Assembly (NCBI GenBank): GCA_028290385.1
Contig: JAQGJZ010000499.1
Coordinates: forward strand, 1 to 11,271
Origin: Enterovirga sp.
GTDB taxonomy: Bacteria > Pseudomonadota > Alphaproteobacteria > Rhizobiales > Beijerinckiaceae
Length of the DNA: 11,271 nucleotides
Direction of reading: 5' to 3'
Positions within the stretch are counted from its first letter, which is position 1, and every line of letters starts with the position of its first letter. The notes under the pieces were generated by a model that saw only the letters and a program-made list of their open reading frames with translations, had not been told where the DNA came from and did not search any database. The position numbers were made by a program, and so were the translations under genes. Shown here in pieces: positions 1 through 6,846 of the stretch.

Positions 1-201
1 ACGACCACAGAGGTCGTCGTGGAGGCGCTCCGTACCTACGAGGTCGGGCTCACCGCACAGTGCGAGCAGGGTTGGACGGAGGAAAAGCGGCGTCGGTTCG
101 AGGCGCTGCAGGCCTTGTCCGCCGAAACAGCGAGGCATGTCATCCCCGGCGCGCCGGACGATCACAACTGGCTCTACGACGAGAGCGGTTTGCCCAAGTG
201 A
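1..201 (+). CDS. vapB: VapB-type antitoxin (5' end cut by window edge)
   Basis: Antitoxin partner of the downstream PIN-domain toxin; it is expected to neutralise VapC by direct binding and to repress the operon through its N-terminal DNA-binding part. The reading frame is open from the first base, so the gene almost certainly starts outside the window; a GTG at 19 is in frame but would remove the segment reading TTTEVVVEALRTYE, which looks like the end of the DNA-binding region of the Rv0623-like VapB family. About 66 residues are visible of a family usually near 80-90. The end, [10 protein letters not shown], is typical of that family's toxin-binding tail. Its TGA (199-201) overlaps the GTG start of vapC (198-200), as expected for translational coupling of a toxin-antitoxin pair. 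Assignment rests on the tail motif and the adjacent toxin. The missing N-terminus prevents a check of the whole fold. Confidence 0.8.
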   Translation, partial: TTTEVVVEALRTYEVGLTAQCEQGWTEEKRRRFEALQALSAETARHVIPGAPDDHNWLYDESGLPK

Positions 202-596
202 TCGCCGTGGATACGTCCGCCCTGGTCGCGATCGCTCGCGAGGAGCCGGATGCCTACGCCTTCAATGAGGCAATCGCGAGCGGGCCCGTCGTCATCGGCA
301 CGCCTGCGCTTGTTGAGGCCAGCATGGTCCTTCCCTCGGTCGTCACGCAGGACGCAGCGGACCGCTTCCTGGCCCAGATGCTCGGCTATTCTTGGATCGA
401 GCCGGTCGCCTTCTCCTTTGAGATGTACGAGGCGGCGAAGATGGCGTTCGGGCGCTTCGGTCGCGGTCGCGGGCACCCGGCCCAGCTCAATTTCGGCGAC
501 TGCATGTCCTATGCTGTGGCAAAGGTTCTCGACGTGCCGCTCCTCTACAAGGGCAATGACTTCGCCCTCACGGACATCCGATCCGCTCTCGCATGA
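198..596 (+). CDS. vapC: VapC-type PIN-domain ribonuclease toxin
   Basis: Probable type II toxin: PIN-domain RNases of the VapC family cut RNA (often tRNA or rRNA) using Mg2+ held by clustered acidic residues. The 132-residue protein starts at GTG 198, chosen because the PIN core begins at once ([11 protein letters not shown]) and because GTGA overlaps the antitoxin stop. An upstream start at 60 in the same frame would only translate antitoxin sequence out of frame. Expected acidic residues are visible: D5 in VDTSALV, E40 in [10 protein letters not shown]101 in NFGDCMSYA and D121 in [10 protein letters not shown]. Length is normal and no damage is seen, so it should be active. G+C is about 64 % over 241-600 by hand count, against about 75 % over 661-900 in proB, suggesting acquisition by transfer. 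Its stop (TGA 594-596) overlaps the proB ATG (593-595). RNA target cannot be predicted. Confidence 0.9.
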   Translation: MIAVDTSALVAIAREEPDAYAFNEAIASGPVVIGTPALVEASMVLPSVVTQDAADRFLAQMLGYSWIEPVAFSFEMYEAAKMAFGRFGRGRGHPAQLNFGDCMSYAVAKVLDVPLLYKGNDFALTDIRSALA

Positions 597-1744
597 CCCC
601 TTCGCTCAACCAGTTTCGGCGCGTCGTCGTCAAGGTCGGCTCGTCGCTCCTCGTCGACCGGGCCCGCGGGCGGCTGAAGCACGCCTGGCTCGCCGCGCTC
701 GCCGAGGATCTGGCGGAGCTGCATGCCCGCGAGGTCGACGTCATGGTCGTCTCGTCCGGGTCGATTGCGCTTGGGCGCAGCGTGCTCGGCCTCGGCGCCG
801 GCGCCCTCAAGCTGGAGGAAAGCCAGGCCGCCGCGGCCGTCGGGCAGATCGCGCTCGCCCGGACCTGGTCGGAGGTGCTGGCCCATCACGGCATCACGGC
901 GGGGCAGATCCTGCTGACGCTGGCCGATACCGAGGAGCGCCGGCGCTACCTGAACGGCCGCGCGACCCTGTCGAAGCTGCTCGAGATGCGGGCGGTGCCG
1001 GTGGTCAACGAGAACGACACGGTCGCGACCAGCGAGATCCGCTACGGCGACAACGACCGGCTCGGCGCGCGCGTCGCCACCATGATCGGGGCGGATTTGC
1101 TGATCCTGTTCTCGGATATCGACGGGCTCTACACGGCCCCGCCGAACCTCGATCCGGCCGCGCGGCACATCCCGGTGGTGCCCCAGATCACCCCCGAGAT
1201 CGCCGCGATGGCCGGGGAGGCCGCCTCGAACCTGTCCCGCGGCGGCATGCGCACCAAGATCGACGCCGCCAAGATCGCAGCGGCCGGCGGCACGCACATG
1301 CTGATCGCCGACGGCCGCCCCAAAAACCCGCTCCGGCGGATCATGGACGGGGCGCGCTGCACCTGGTTCCTCACGGGATCGTCTCCCGCCACGGCGCGGA
1401 AAACCTGGATCGCCGGCGCGCTCGAGACAAAGGGCGCGCTTGCCGTGGATGCGGGCGCCGAGCGCGCGCTGCTCGGCGGGGCGAGCCTGCTGCCGGTCGG
1501 CGTGACGGGCATCGAGGGCGGGTTTTCGCGCGGTGACGCGGTGCTGGTGCGCGGGCCGTCGGGCGCCGTGCTCGGGCGCGGGCTCGTCGCCTATGACGCG
1601 GACGAGGCGGCGCGCATCGTCGGCCGCTCCAGCCGCGAGATCGAGGCGATCCTGGGCTATCCGGGCCGCGCCGAGATGATCCACCGCGACGACCTCGCGA
1701 TCACGGCGACGCCCCGGCCAGCGGAGCCGGCGACGGCCGCATAA
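593..1744 (+). CDS. proB: Glutamate 5-kinase
   Basis: Phosphorylates L-glutamate with ATP to give gamma-glutamyl phosphate, the first and normally proline-inhibited step of proline synthesis, in the cytoplasm. The 383-residue protein (E. coli ProB is 367) has the amino-acid-kinase domain in order: KVGSSLL (14-20), SSGSIALGR (54-62), the substrate loop [10 protein letters not shown] (137-146), FSDIDGLYT (173-181) and [17 protein letters not shown] (217-233). A C-terminal PUA domain follows at about 275-365, with the [10 protein letters not shown] motif. ATG 593 is preferred because KVGSS falls 13 residues in, as usual, and ATGA overlaps the vapC stop. The gene therefore probably shares a transcript with vapBC. 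The last 14 residues (370-383) are a low-complexity tail coded in the stretch that overlaps the minus-strand DUF72 gene. proA is not adjacent but lies beyond that gene. Confidence 0.96.
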   Translation: MTPSLNQFRRVVVKVGSSLLVDRARGRLKHAWLAALAEDLAELHAREVDVMVVSSGSIALGRSVLGLGAGALKLEESQAAAAVGQIALARTWSEVLAHHGITAGQILLTLADTEERRRYLNGRATLSKLLEMRAVPVVNENDTVATSEIRYGDNDRLGARVATMIGADLLILFSDIDGLYTAPPNLDPAARHIPVVPQITPEIAAMAGEAASNLSRGGMRTKIDAAKIAAAGGTHMLIADGRPKNPLRRIMDGARCTWFLTGSSPATARKTWIAGALETKGALAVDAGAERALLGGASLLPVGVTGIEGGFSRGDAVLVRGPSGAVLGRGLVAYDADEAARIVGRSSREIEAILGYPGRAEMIHRDDLAITATPRPAEPATAA

Positions 1745-2459
1745 GGGCCGCCAGGCGCTGCGCGTCCGCGGGCGCCGCCGCCTTGATGTCGTTGTCGAAG
1801 AACGAGAACACGTCCCGGCCTTCCTGGCGCCAGGCCTCGGCCTGGCGCGCCCATTCGGCGAGGGCATCGTCGTCGTAGCTGCCGTGGTAGCGCCCGCTCG
1901 GCCCGTGGCCGCGCACATAAACGAAATCCGCCGTCGCGACCCAGGGCGCCGGGGCATGCGCGTGGTCGGAGATGCAGAGCGCGCAGCCGGTGTCGCGCAG
2001 GATGTCGAGGATCGGATCCTCGTACCAGCTCGGCTCGCGGAACTCGAACACGTAGCGCCCGCCCTGCGGCAGGGCTGCGATAAAGGACGCGAGCCGCTCC
2101 CGGTTCGCCTTGAAGCGCGGCGGCAGCTGAAACAGCACGGGCCCGCCCTTCGGCCCGAGGCCGGCCATGCGGCCGAACACGTTGGCGATCGGCTCCTCCG
2201 GGTTGGTCAGCCGGCGGTAATGCGTGATCACCCGGTGCGCCTTCCAGGCGAAGACGAAATCGTCCGGCGTCGTGTCGCGCCAGCAGGCGACGGCGGCCTC
2301 GGTCGGCAGGCGGTAGAAGGACAGGTTGATCTCGGTCGCCGCGAAGACGCCCGTGTAGAAGGCGAGCAGCTTCGGCTTCGGGTGGCGCTCCGGATAGAAC
2401 GGCCCGAGCCATGACTCGTAATGCCATCCGGACGTGCCGATGTAGTGTCTGCCCGTCAT
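1701..2459 (-). CDS. DUF72 (YecE-like) family protein
   Basis: Member of the DUF72/YecE family, TIM-barrel-like proteins of no established biochemical role. The 252-residue protein shows the family landmarks in order: [18 protein letters not shown] (6-23), the [11 protein letters not shown] strand (42-52), [11 protein letters not shown] (70-80), [12 protein letters not shown] (105-116), FEFREPSW (138-145), YVRGHGP (181-187) and [14 protein letters not shown] (220-233). Start ATG at 2459 gives the usual short lead before GTSGW and has GGGAGG immediately upstream, closer than ideal for a ribosome binding site; no better in-frame start precedes it. Length is complete for the family. It lies between proB and proA on the opposite strand, diverging from proA and converging on proB with a 44-base overlap of coding ends (1701-1744). 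Nothing in the sequence links it to proline metabolism; the placement may simply be an insertion into an older proBA pair. Confidence 0.93.
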   Translation of the reverse strand: MTGRHYIGTSGWHYESWLGPFYPERHPKPKLLAFYTGVFAATEINLSFYRLPTEAAVACWRDTTPDDFVFAWKAHRVITHYRRLTNPEEPIANVFGRMAGLGPKGGPVLFQLPPRFKANRERLASFIAALPQGGRYVFEFREPSWYEDPILDILRDTGCALCISDHAHAPAPWVATADFVYVRGHGPSGRYHGSYDDDALAEWARQAEAWRQEGRDVFSFFDNDIKAAAPADAQRLAALMRPSPAPLAGASP

Positions 2460-2540
2460 CCTCCCGTCCCGAACATGGCGCCGCCGGCGCCGGGCAGGTA
2501 AGATGAGCAGGATCGCCACAAGGTTCCGCGAGAGGAGATC
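2460..2540. promoter_or_regulatory. Divergent control region between DUF72 gene and proA
   Basis: These 81 bases are the only space available for promoters of both divergent genes. They hold an inverted repeat at 2477-2491 (GGCGCC, three bases, GGCGCC) and a weak -10-like TAAGAT at 2499-2504 on the plus strand, with no good -35 partner. AGGAG at 2533-2537 is the proA ribosome binding site, three bases before the ATG. On the minus strand GGGAGG abuts the DUF72 ATG. That this region starts transcription both ways is inferred from layout; the individual promoter elements are weak. Confidence 0.45.
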
Positions 2541-3854
2541 ATGAGCGCCGCCATCACCGCCGACAGGACCCACGCCGCGTCGCGTGCGGGGGAGCCGCCG
2601 CTCGCGGACCTGATGGCCGAGATCGGCCGGCGCGCCCGGGCCGCCTCGCACCGCCTCGCGCTGGCTCCGGCCGAGGGGAAGCGGCAGGCCCTGATCGCCG
2701 GCGCCGGGGCTCTCCGGGCCGCCGAGCGGGTCATCCTTGCGCAGAACGCGCTCGATCTCGCCGACGCGCGCGCCGCCGGCCGGCCCGCCTCCTTCGTGGA
2801 CAGGCTGATGCTGGACCCGGGACGGGTCGACGCGATCGCGAGTGCGGTCGAGGCGATCGCGGCGCTGCCGGACCCGGTCGGGCGCGTGCTGGCGACGTTC
2901 GACCGGCCAAACGGGCTCCGGATCGAGCGTGTCGCGACGCCGCTCGGCGTGATCGGCGTCATCTTCGAAAGCCGGCCCAACGTCACGGCCGATGCGGGCG
3001 CGCTCTGCCTCATGGCGGGCAACGCCGCCATCCTGCGGGCCGGGTCCGAAAGCTTCCGCACCTCGTCCGCCATCGCGGCCGCCATGGGGGAGGGGCTCGC
3101 GACCGCGGGCCTGCCCGCCGATGCGATCCAGCTCGTCCCGGTGCGCGACCGCGACGCCGTCGGCCTGATGCTCACCGGACTTGGCGGGGCGATCGACGTC
3201 ATCGTGCCGCGCGGCGGGCGCAGCCTGGTGGAGCGGGTCCAGGCGGATGCCCGGGTGCCGGTCTTCGCCCACCTGGAAGGCGTGAACCACGTCTACGTGC
3301 AGGCCTCGGCGGATCTCGACATGGCACGCTCCGTGGTGCTGAACTCAAAGATGCGGCGGACGGGCGTGTGCGGTGCGGCCGAAACGCTGCTCGTGGATGC
3401 GGCCGCGGTGCCGACGCACCTTGCCCCGCTCGTGCAGGCGCTGCTCGACCGGGGCTGCGCGGTCCGGGGCGACACGCAGGCCTGCGCGGCCGACCCGCGC
3501 GTCGTTCCCGCGTCCGACGAGGATTGGGCGACCGAGTACCTGGACGCGATCATCGCCTGCCGCGTGGTCGACGGGCTCGACGACGCGCTTGCCCATATCG
3601 GGCGCTACGGCTCGCACCACACGGACGCGATCCTGACGGCGGATGCGGACGCCGCGGAGCGCTTCCTGGCCGAGGTCGATTCGGCCATCGTGCTGCACAA
3701 CGCCTCGACCCAGTTCGCCGATGGCGGCGAATTCGGGTTCGGGGCCGAGATCGGCATCGCCACGGGCCGCATGCATGCGCGCGGACCGGTGGGCGTCGAG
3801 CAGCTCTCCTCCTTCAAGTACCGCGTCCGCGGCTCGGGGCAGACACGGCCCTGA
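2541..3854 (+). CDS. proA: Gamma-glutamyl phosphate reductase
   Basis: NADPH-dependent reduction of gamma-glutamyl phosphate (the ProB product) to glutamate 5-semialdehyde, which cyclises on the way to proline; cytoplasmic, aldehyde dehydrogenase fold. The 437-residue protein carries the nucleotide-binding region with [17 protein letters not shown] (136-152) and LRAGSES (165-171), then [12 protein letters not shown] (222-233). The catalytic cysteine is C277 in [11 protein letters not shown]. Later come [20 protein letters not shown] and the ending [17 protein letters not shown], both typical of ProA. Start ATG 2541 has AGGAG upstream. The N-terminus has about 20 extra residues before the first helix compared with short family members. 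The stop (3852-3854) shares its last base with the nadD ATG, so the two are probably translated in sequence. Here proA is parted from proB by the antisense DUF72 gene, so it likely has its own promoter. Confidence 0.97.
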   Translation: MSAAITADRTHAASRAGEPPLADLMAEIGRRARAASHRLALAPAEGKRQALIAGAGALRAAERVILAQNALDLADARAAGRPASFVDRLMLDPGRVDAIASAVEAIAALPDPVGRVLATFDRPNGLRIERVATPLGVIGVIFESRPNVTADAGALCLMAGNAAILRAGSESFRTSSAIAAAMGEGLATAGLPADAIQLVPVRDRDAVGLMLTGLGGAIDVIVPRGGRSLVERVQADARVPVFAHLEGVNHVYVQASADLDMARSVVLNSKMRRTGVCGAAETLLVDAAAVPTHLAPLVQALLDRGCAVRGDTQACAADPRVVPASDEDWATEYLDAIIACRVVDGLDDALAHIGRYGSHHTDAILTADADAAERFLAEVDSAIVLHNASTQFADGGEFGFGAEIGIATGRMHARGPVGVEQLSSFKYRVRGSGQTRP

Positions 3855-4483
3855 TGATCGCTGGTCCCCGGGGAGGCGGGTTCCTCCGCCTGCCCCCGAC
3901 CGCGCCCGGCATGCGGATCGGCCTTTATGGCGGCAGTTTCGATCCGCCCCATGCTGGCCACCGCCACGTCGCCGCCATGGCCCTGAAGCGATTGGGGCTC
4001 GATCGGGTCTGGTGGATCGTCGGCCCCGGCAACCCGCTCAAGGACAGGAGCCGGCTTCCATCGCCCCGTGAGCGGCTCGCGGCCACGCGCCGGATCGCCG
4101 CTCACCCCCGCATGGTCGTGACCGATTTCGAGGCCGTGCTCGGGGCGCGCTACACGGTGGAAACGATCCGTTTTCTCGCCCGCCGCTGTCCGGACGTGAG
4201 CTTCGTCTACATTGTGGGAGCAGACAGCTTCGCCACCTTCCACCGCTGGCGCGCCTGGCGCGAGATCGCCGCTCTGGTGCCACTCGCCATCATCGATCGG
4301 CCGGGCTGGACTTTGCGGGCGCTGGGGAGCTCGGCCGCGCGGGCGCTGAGGAGCCGCAAGGTGGCCCCGGGAGTGATCAGCGAGCGCGCGCCGCCGGCCT
4401 GGGCTTTCCTCACCGGTCCACGATCGAACCTGTCTTCAACGGCTCTTAGGGATAAGCTCCTGAAAGGCCTAGACCGGCGTTGA
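3854..4483 (+). CDS. nadD: Nicotinate-nucleotide adenylyltransferase
   Basis: Transfers AMP from ATP to nicotinate mononucleotide to give deamido-NAD, the penultimate step of NAD synthesis. The 209-residue protein has the nucleotidyltransferase signature GGSFDPPHAGH (26-36), with the two histidines of the HxGH-type motif, followed by VGPGNPLKD (57-64), FVYIVGADSF (117-126) and a C-terminal SSTALR (194-199), a variant of the ISSTxIR motif. Start ATG 3854 (TGATG overlap with the proA stop) keeps the segment LRLPPTAPGMRIG, which looks like the rhizobial form of the protein. ATG 3911 (residue 20) is the alternative and would begin right at the core. No strong ribosome binding site precedes either, which fits coupling to proA. 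nadD followed by rsfS and rlmH is a common bacterial order. Confidence 0.95.
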   Translation: MIAGPRGGGFLRLPPTAPGMRIGLYGGSFDPPHAGHRHVAAMALKRLGLDRVWWIVGPGNPLKDRSRLPSPRERLAATRRIAAHPRMVVTDFEAVLGARYTVETIRFLARRCPDVSFVYIVGADSFATFHRWRAWREIAALVPLAIIDRPGWTLRALGSSAARALRSRKVAPGVISERAPPAWAFLTGPRSNLSSTALRDKLLKGLDRR

Positions 4484-4507
4484 AAATCCCCTGTGTCGCA
4501 TTATGTT
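4480..4507 (+). promoter_or_regulatory. Possible sigma70-type promoter for rsfS-rlmH
   Basis: TTGAAA at 4480-4485, overlapping the nadD stop, and TATGTT at 4502-4507 are separated by 16 bases, a fair match to a -35/-10 pair. The surroundings are clearly AT-richer (about 52 % G+C over 4481-4560 by hand count) than the flanking genes. If real, transcription would begin near 4514. That would rule out the GTG at 4493 as the rsfS start from this promoter, and would give rsfS, rlmH and perhaps the envelope genes expression independent of proA-nadD. The call rests on motif match and composition only. Confidence 0.4.
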
Positions 4508-4654
4508 CTTGAAGCGTGGTCAAGACTGCCGAGCTGCATCTTGACCGCAGCCCATAGGGGAACCCAGGCACTGGATCACGTTTCTATCCGCGAGGCGGAT
4601 GCTCCTCCGCTTCACCTCGTCGCCGCGGCGGAGCCTGCGGCTGCCGGGGACATC

Positions 4655-4987
4655 ATGCCGGTGGCGCGCGCCTGCCTTGAGGACATGAAGGCCGAGGAAA
4701 CGGTCGAGATCGATCTCGTCGGCCGGACCTCAATCGCCGACACGATGATCATCACGACGGGACGGTCGAACCGGCATGTCGGGTCGATCGCCGAACGCCT
4801 CGTCCAGGCCTTCAAGGATCAGGGCGTTGGTCGGGTCCGGGTCGAGGGCTTTCCGGCCTGCGACTGGGTGCTCATCGATGCCGGGGACGTCATCGTCCAC
4901 ATCTTCCGGCCCGAGGTTCGGGGCTTCTACAATCTGGAGAAGATGTGGGGCGCCGATCGTCCGAGCGAGCAGGCGGCAGCGGGCTGA
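4655..4987 (+). CDS. rsfS: Ribosome silencing factor RsfS
   Basis: Binds ribosomal protein uL14 on the 50S subunit and blocks joining to the 30S, lowering translation when nutrients run short. The RsfS domain is plain: LEDMKAEETVEIDL, then TSIADTMIITTGRSNRHVGSI, VEGFPACDWVLIDAGDVIVH and IFRPEVRGFYNLEKMW. The start is uncertain. ATG 4655 gives 110 residues, close to the 105 of E. coli, with GGGGA four bases upstream. The same frame stays open upstream with GTG 4493 (164 residues) and TTG 4541 (148 residues). Codons between 4493 and about 4580 have low G+C in third positions, unlike the rest of the gene, and a candidate promoter lies across 4493, so the longest form is disfavoured. An extension from TTG 4541 remains possible because relatives often carry a leader. 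rlmH follows after 15 bases. Confidence 0.92.
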   Translation: MPVARACLEDMKAEETVEIDLVGRTSIADTMIITTGRSNRHVGSIAERLVQAFKDQGVGRVRVEGFPACDWVLIDAGDVIVHIFRPEVRGFYNLEKMWGADRPSEQAAAG

Positions 4988-5002
4988 TCCGCCGCCGGGC
5001 CC

Positions 5003-5494
5003 GTGAGGCTTCAGATCCTCGCGGTCGGCCGGCTCAAGAGCGGTCCGGAGCGCGACCTCGTCGAGCGCTATCGCGCGCGGGCGGATGCGCTCGGGCGCAG
5101 CTCTGGCTTTGGCGGGTTGACCATTCTCGAACTGCCGGAAGCGCGGGCGCGTAGCGCCCCCGAGCGCGTGGCGGCCGAAGCCGCGGCCCTCCTGGCGCGC
5201 AGCGAGGCATCGAAGCTCGTCGTTCTGGACGAGCGCGCGCCCTCTCTCACGAGCACCGATTTCGCCGAGCGCCTTCGCTCCTGGCGTGACTCGGGCCTGT
5301 CGGCGTCCTTTGTCATCGGCGGGCCGGACGGGCTCGACGAGGCAGTGCGGCGGCGCGCCGATCTCCCGCTCTCCTTCGGCCAGCTCACGCTGCCGCACCA
5401 GATCGTGCGCGTGCTCGTGGCCGAACAAATCTATCGCGCTTTGACGATCGTGGCCGGTCATCCATACCATCGGGGCGAACCCGGCGGAGAGTGA
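5003..5494 (+). CDS. rlmH: 23S rRNA (pseudouridine1915-N3)-methyltransferase
   Basis: SPOUT-class methyltransferase that uses S-adenosylmethionine to N3-methylate pseudouridine 1915 in helix 69 of 23S rRNA, acting as a dimer on assembled ribosomes. The 163-residue protein (E. coli 155) begins RLQILAVGRLKSGPE, the usual start, and ends in the knot region: FVIGGPDGL (103-111), LSFGQLTLPHQIVRVLVAEQ (123-142) and AGHPYHRGEP (151-160). GTG 5003 is the only start that retains the first beta strand. The ribosome binding site is poor, which suits coupling to rsfS 15 bases upstream. The stop (5492-5494) shares its last base with the ATG of the next gene. The segment around 32-55 is alanine- and arginine-rich and looks like ordinary divergence of the linker. 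Confidence 0.95.
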   Translation: MRLQILAVGRLKSGPERDLVERYRARADALGRSSGFGGLTILELPEARARSAPERVAAEAAALLARSEASKLVVLDERAPSLTSTDFAERLRSWRDSGLSASFVIGGPDGLDEAVRRRADLPLSFGQLTLPHQIVRVLVAEQIYRALTIVAGHPYHRGEPGGE

Positions 5495-6846
5495 TGCGGC
5501 GTCCCAGCCTGGTGACAGCCCTGTGTGGTGCGGCGCTCCTGTCGCTCGTCCACGTCGCACCGGTCGAGGTTGCGGCGCAGGGTCGGCTCGACCGCGCCGC
5601 CGACGCTCAGGCCAGGGCGGAGGCGCGCGAGGCAGAGCGGCTCCGGCGCGACGAGGAATTGCGCGAGCTCGAGCGACGTGCCGCCGAAAGCAGCGAGGCC
5701 GGCCGCAAGCTCGCCTCCGAGGCGGAGCAGTTGCGGGCCGACAGCTCCAAGCTGTCCGCCGCCCTGGTGAGCGCGGCCTCCCGCATCCGCGAAACCGAGG
5801 ACAGCATACGAGCCCTGGAGGCGACGCTCGACACGATCGCCGGAAGCGAGGACGCGATCCGGCGCTCGCTCGACGGCAGGCGCGAGGTGGTCGCCGAAGT
5901 GCTGGCCGCATTGCAAAGGCTGCGGCGGAGCGCCGCCCCGGCGATCCTCGTCATGCCGGACGACATCCTGGCCGCGATCCGAAGCGCGACCCTGCTCGGG
6001 GCCGTGGTCCCGGCGCTGCGCGAGGAGGTCGAGAGCCTGACCGGCGACCTCGTCGAACTCGTCCGGCTGCGCGAGCTCAAGGCGGCGAATCGCGACACGC
6101 TCGCCCGCGAGCTCGACCTGCTCAGGGCGGAGAACGACCGCGTCGGAATGCTCCTGGGTCTGCGCCGGGAACAGCTCGCCCGCACGGAAGCATCCTTGGC
6201 GGAACAGCGCTCGCGCAGCGCCTCGCTCGGCTCTGAGGCCCGCAGCGTGAAGGAGCTGGTCGACCGGCTCGACGCCGAACTGGGCGCCGCCCGGCGGGAG
6301 GCGGATGCCGAGCGCCGGCGTGCCGAGGCGGAGATTCGTCAGGTTCGGGAGCGCTTTGCCGCGGCCGCGACGCGCGATCCGGTCATGCTCGGCCCAAGAA
6401 AACCCTTCGCGGACGCGACGGGGACGCTTGCGCGGCCGGTGTCCGGCGCGGTTCTCAGGGAGTTTGGCGCGCCGGACGGGCAGGGCGGGGCCATGCGCGG
6501 AATCGTGATCGCGGCCCGGTCGAAAGGGCTGGTGACGGCGCCCGCCGACGGGTGGGTGTCGTATGCAGGACCCTTTCGGTCCTTCGGTAGACTCTTGATC
6601 ATCAATGCCGGGGACGGGTATTATGTTCTGCTCGCCGGGATGGACCAAATCAGCGTCGAGACGGGGCAGTTCGTGCTGGCCGGAGAGCCGGTTGGTCAGA
6701 TGGGCGACGCGACCTCTGCATCTGCGGCCTTGAGCGGCGTTGAGGCGCAGGGCCCTAGCCTCTATGTTGAGTTCCGGAAGGACGGCGGGCCGGTCGACCC
6801 GCGTCCTTGGTGGGCGAAATCGCAGAACGAAAGGGTTCGCGGCTGA
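5494..6846 (+). CDS. EnvC-like murein hydrolase activator (coiled coil plus degenerate LytM)
   Basis: Probable periplasmic activator of an N-acetylmuramoyl-L-alanine amidase during septal wall splitting, by analogy with EnvC. The 450-residue protein has a signal peptide (about 1-28; hydrophobic LVTALCGAALLSLVHVAPV, likely cut near VAA-QG). A long charged coiled coil follows (about 30-290, broken by a hydrophobic ILVMPDDILAAIRSATLLGA region), then an M23/LytM domain (about 312-440). Zinc ligands of active LytM enzymes are absent: the HxxxD position reads MRGIV (334-338), the central histidine region reads NAGDGY (371-376) and HLHFE is replaced by SLYVE (422-426), close to SLYFE of E. coli EnvC. 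It ends GGPVDPRPWW, also EnvC-like. ATG 5494 overlaps the rlmH stop; GTG 5491, one codon earlier, is the alternative. The cognate amidase is not in the window. The stop shares a base with the ctpA ATG. Confidence 0.9.
   Translation: MRRPSLVTALCGAALLSLVHVAPVEVAAQGRLDRAADAQARAEAREAERLRRDEELRELERRAAESSEAGRKLASEAEQLRADSSKLSAALVSAASRIRETEDSIRALEATLDTIAGSEDAIRRSLDGRREVVAEVLAALQRLRRSAAPAILVMPDDILAAIRSATLLGAVVPALREEVESLTGDLVELVRLRELKAANRDTLARELDLLRAENDRVGMLLGLRREQLARTEASLAEQRSRSASLGSEARSVKELVDRLDAELGAARREADAERRRAEAEIRQVRERFAAAATRDPVMLGPRKPFADATGTLARPVSGAVLREFGAPDGQGGAMRGIVIAARSKGLVTAPADGWVSYAGPFRSFGRLLIINAGDGYYVLLAGMDQISVETGQFVLAGEPVGQMGDATSASAALSGVEAQGPSLYVEFRKDGGPVDPRPWWAKSQNERVRG

Noticed and set aside
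250..1536. 428-codon plus-strand open frame crossing vapC and proB
   Set aside because: It runs out of frame with both genes and reads as Arg/Pro/Ser-rich sequence; it is not a fusion.
545..1957. 470-codon open frame on the minus strand across proB
   Set aside because: Arg/Ala/Gly-rich composition with no recognisable domain, lying antisense to an unmistakable proB; a normal by-product of high GC.
4503..4544. Possible 13-codon leader peptide upstream of rsfS (MFLKRGQDCRAAS)
   Set aside because: Its ATG overlaps the proposed -10 element, and it has no ribosome binding site and no attenuator-like codon run.
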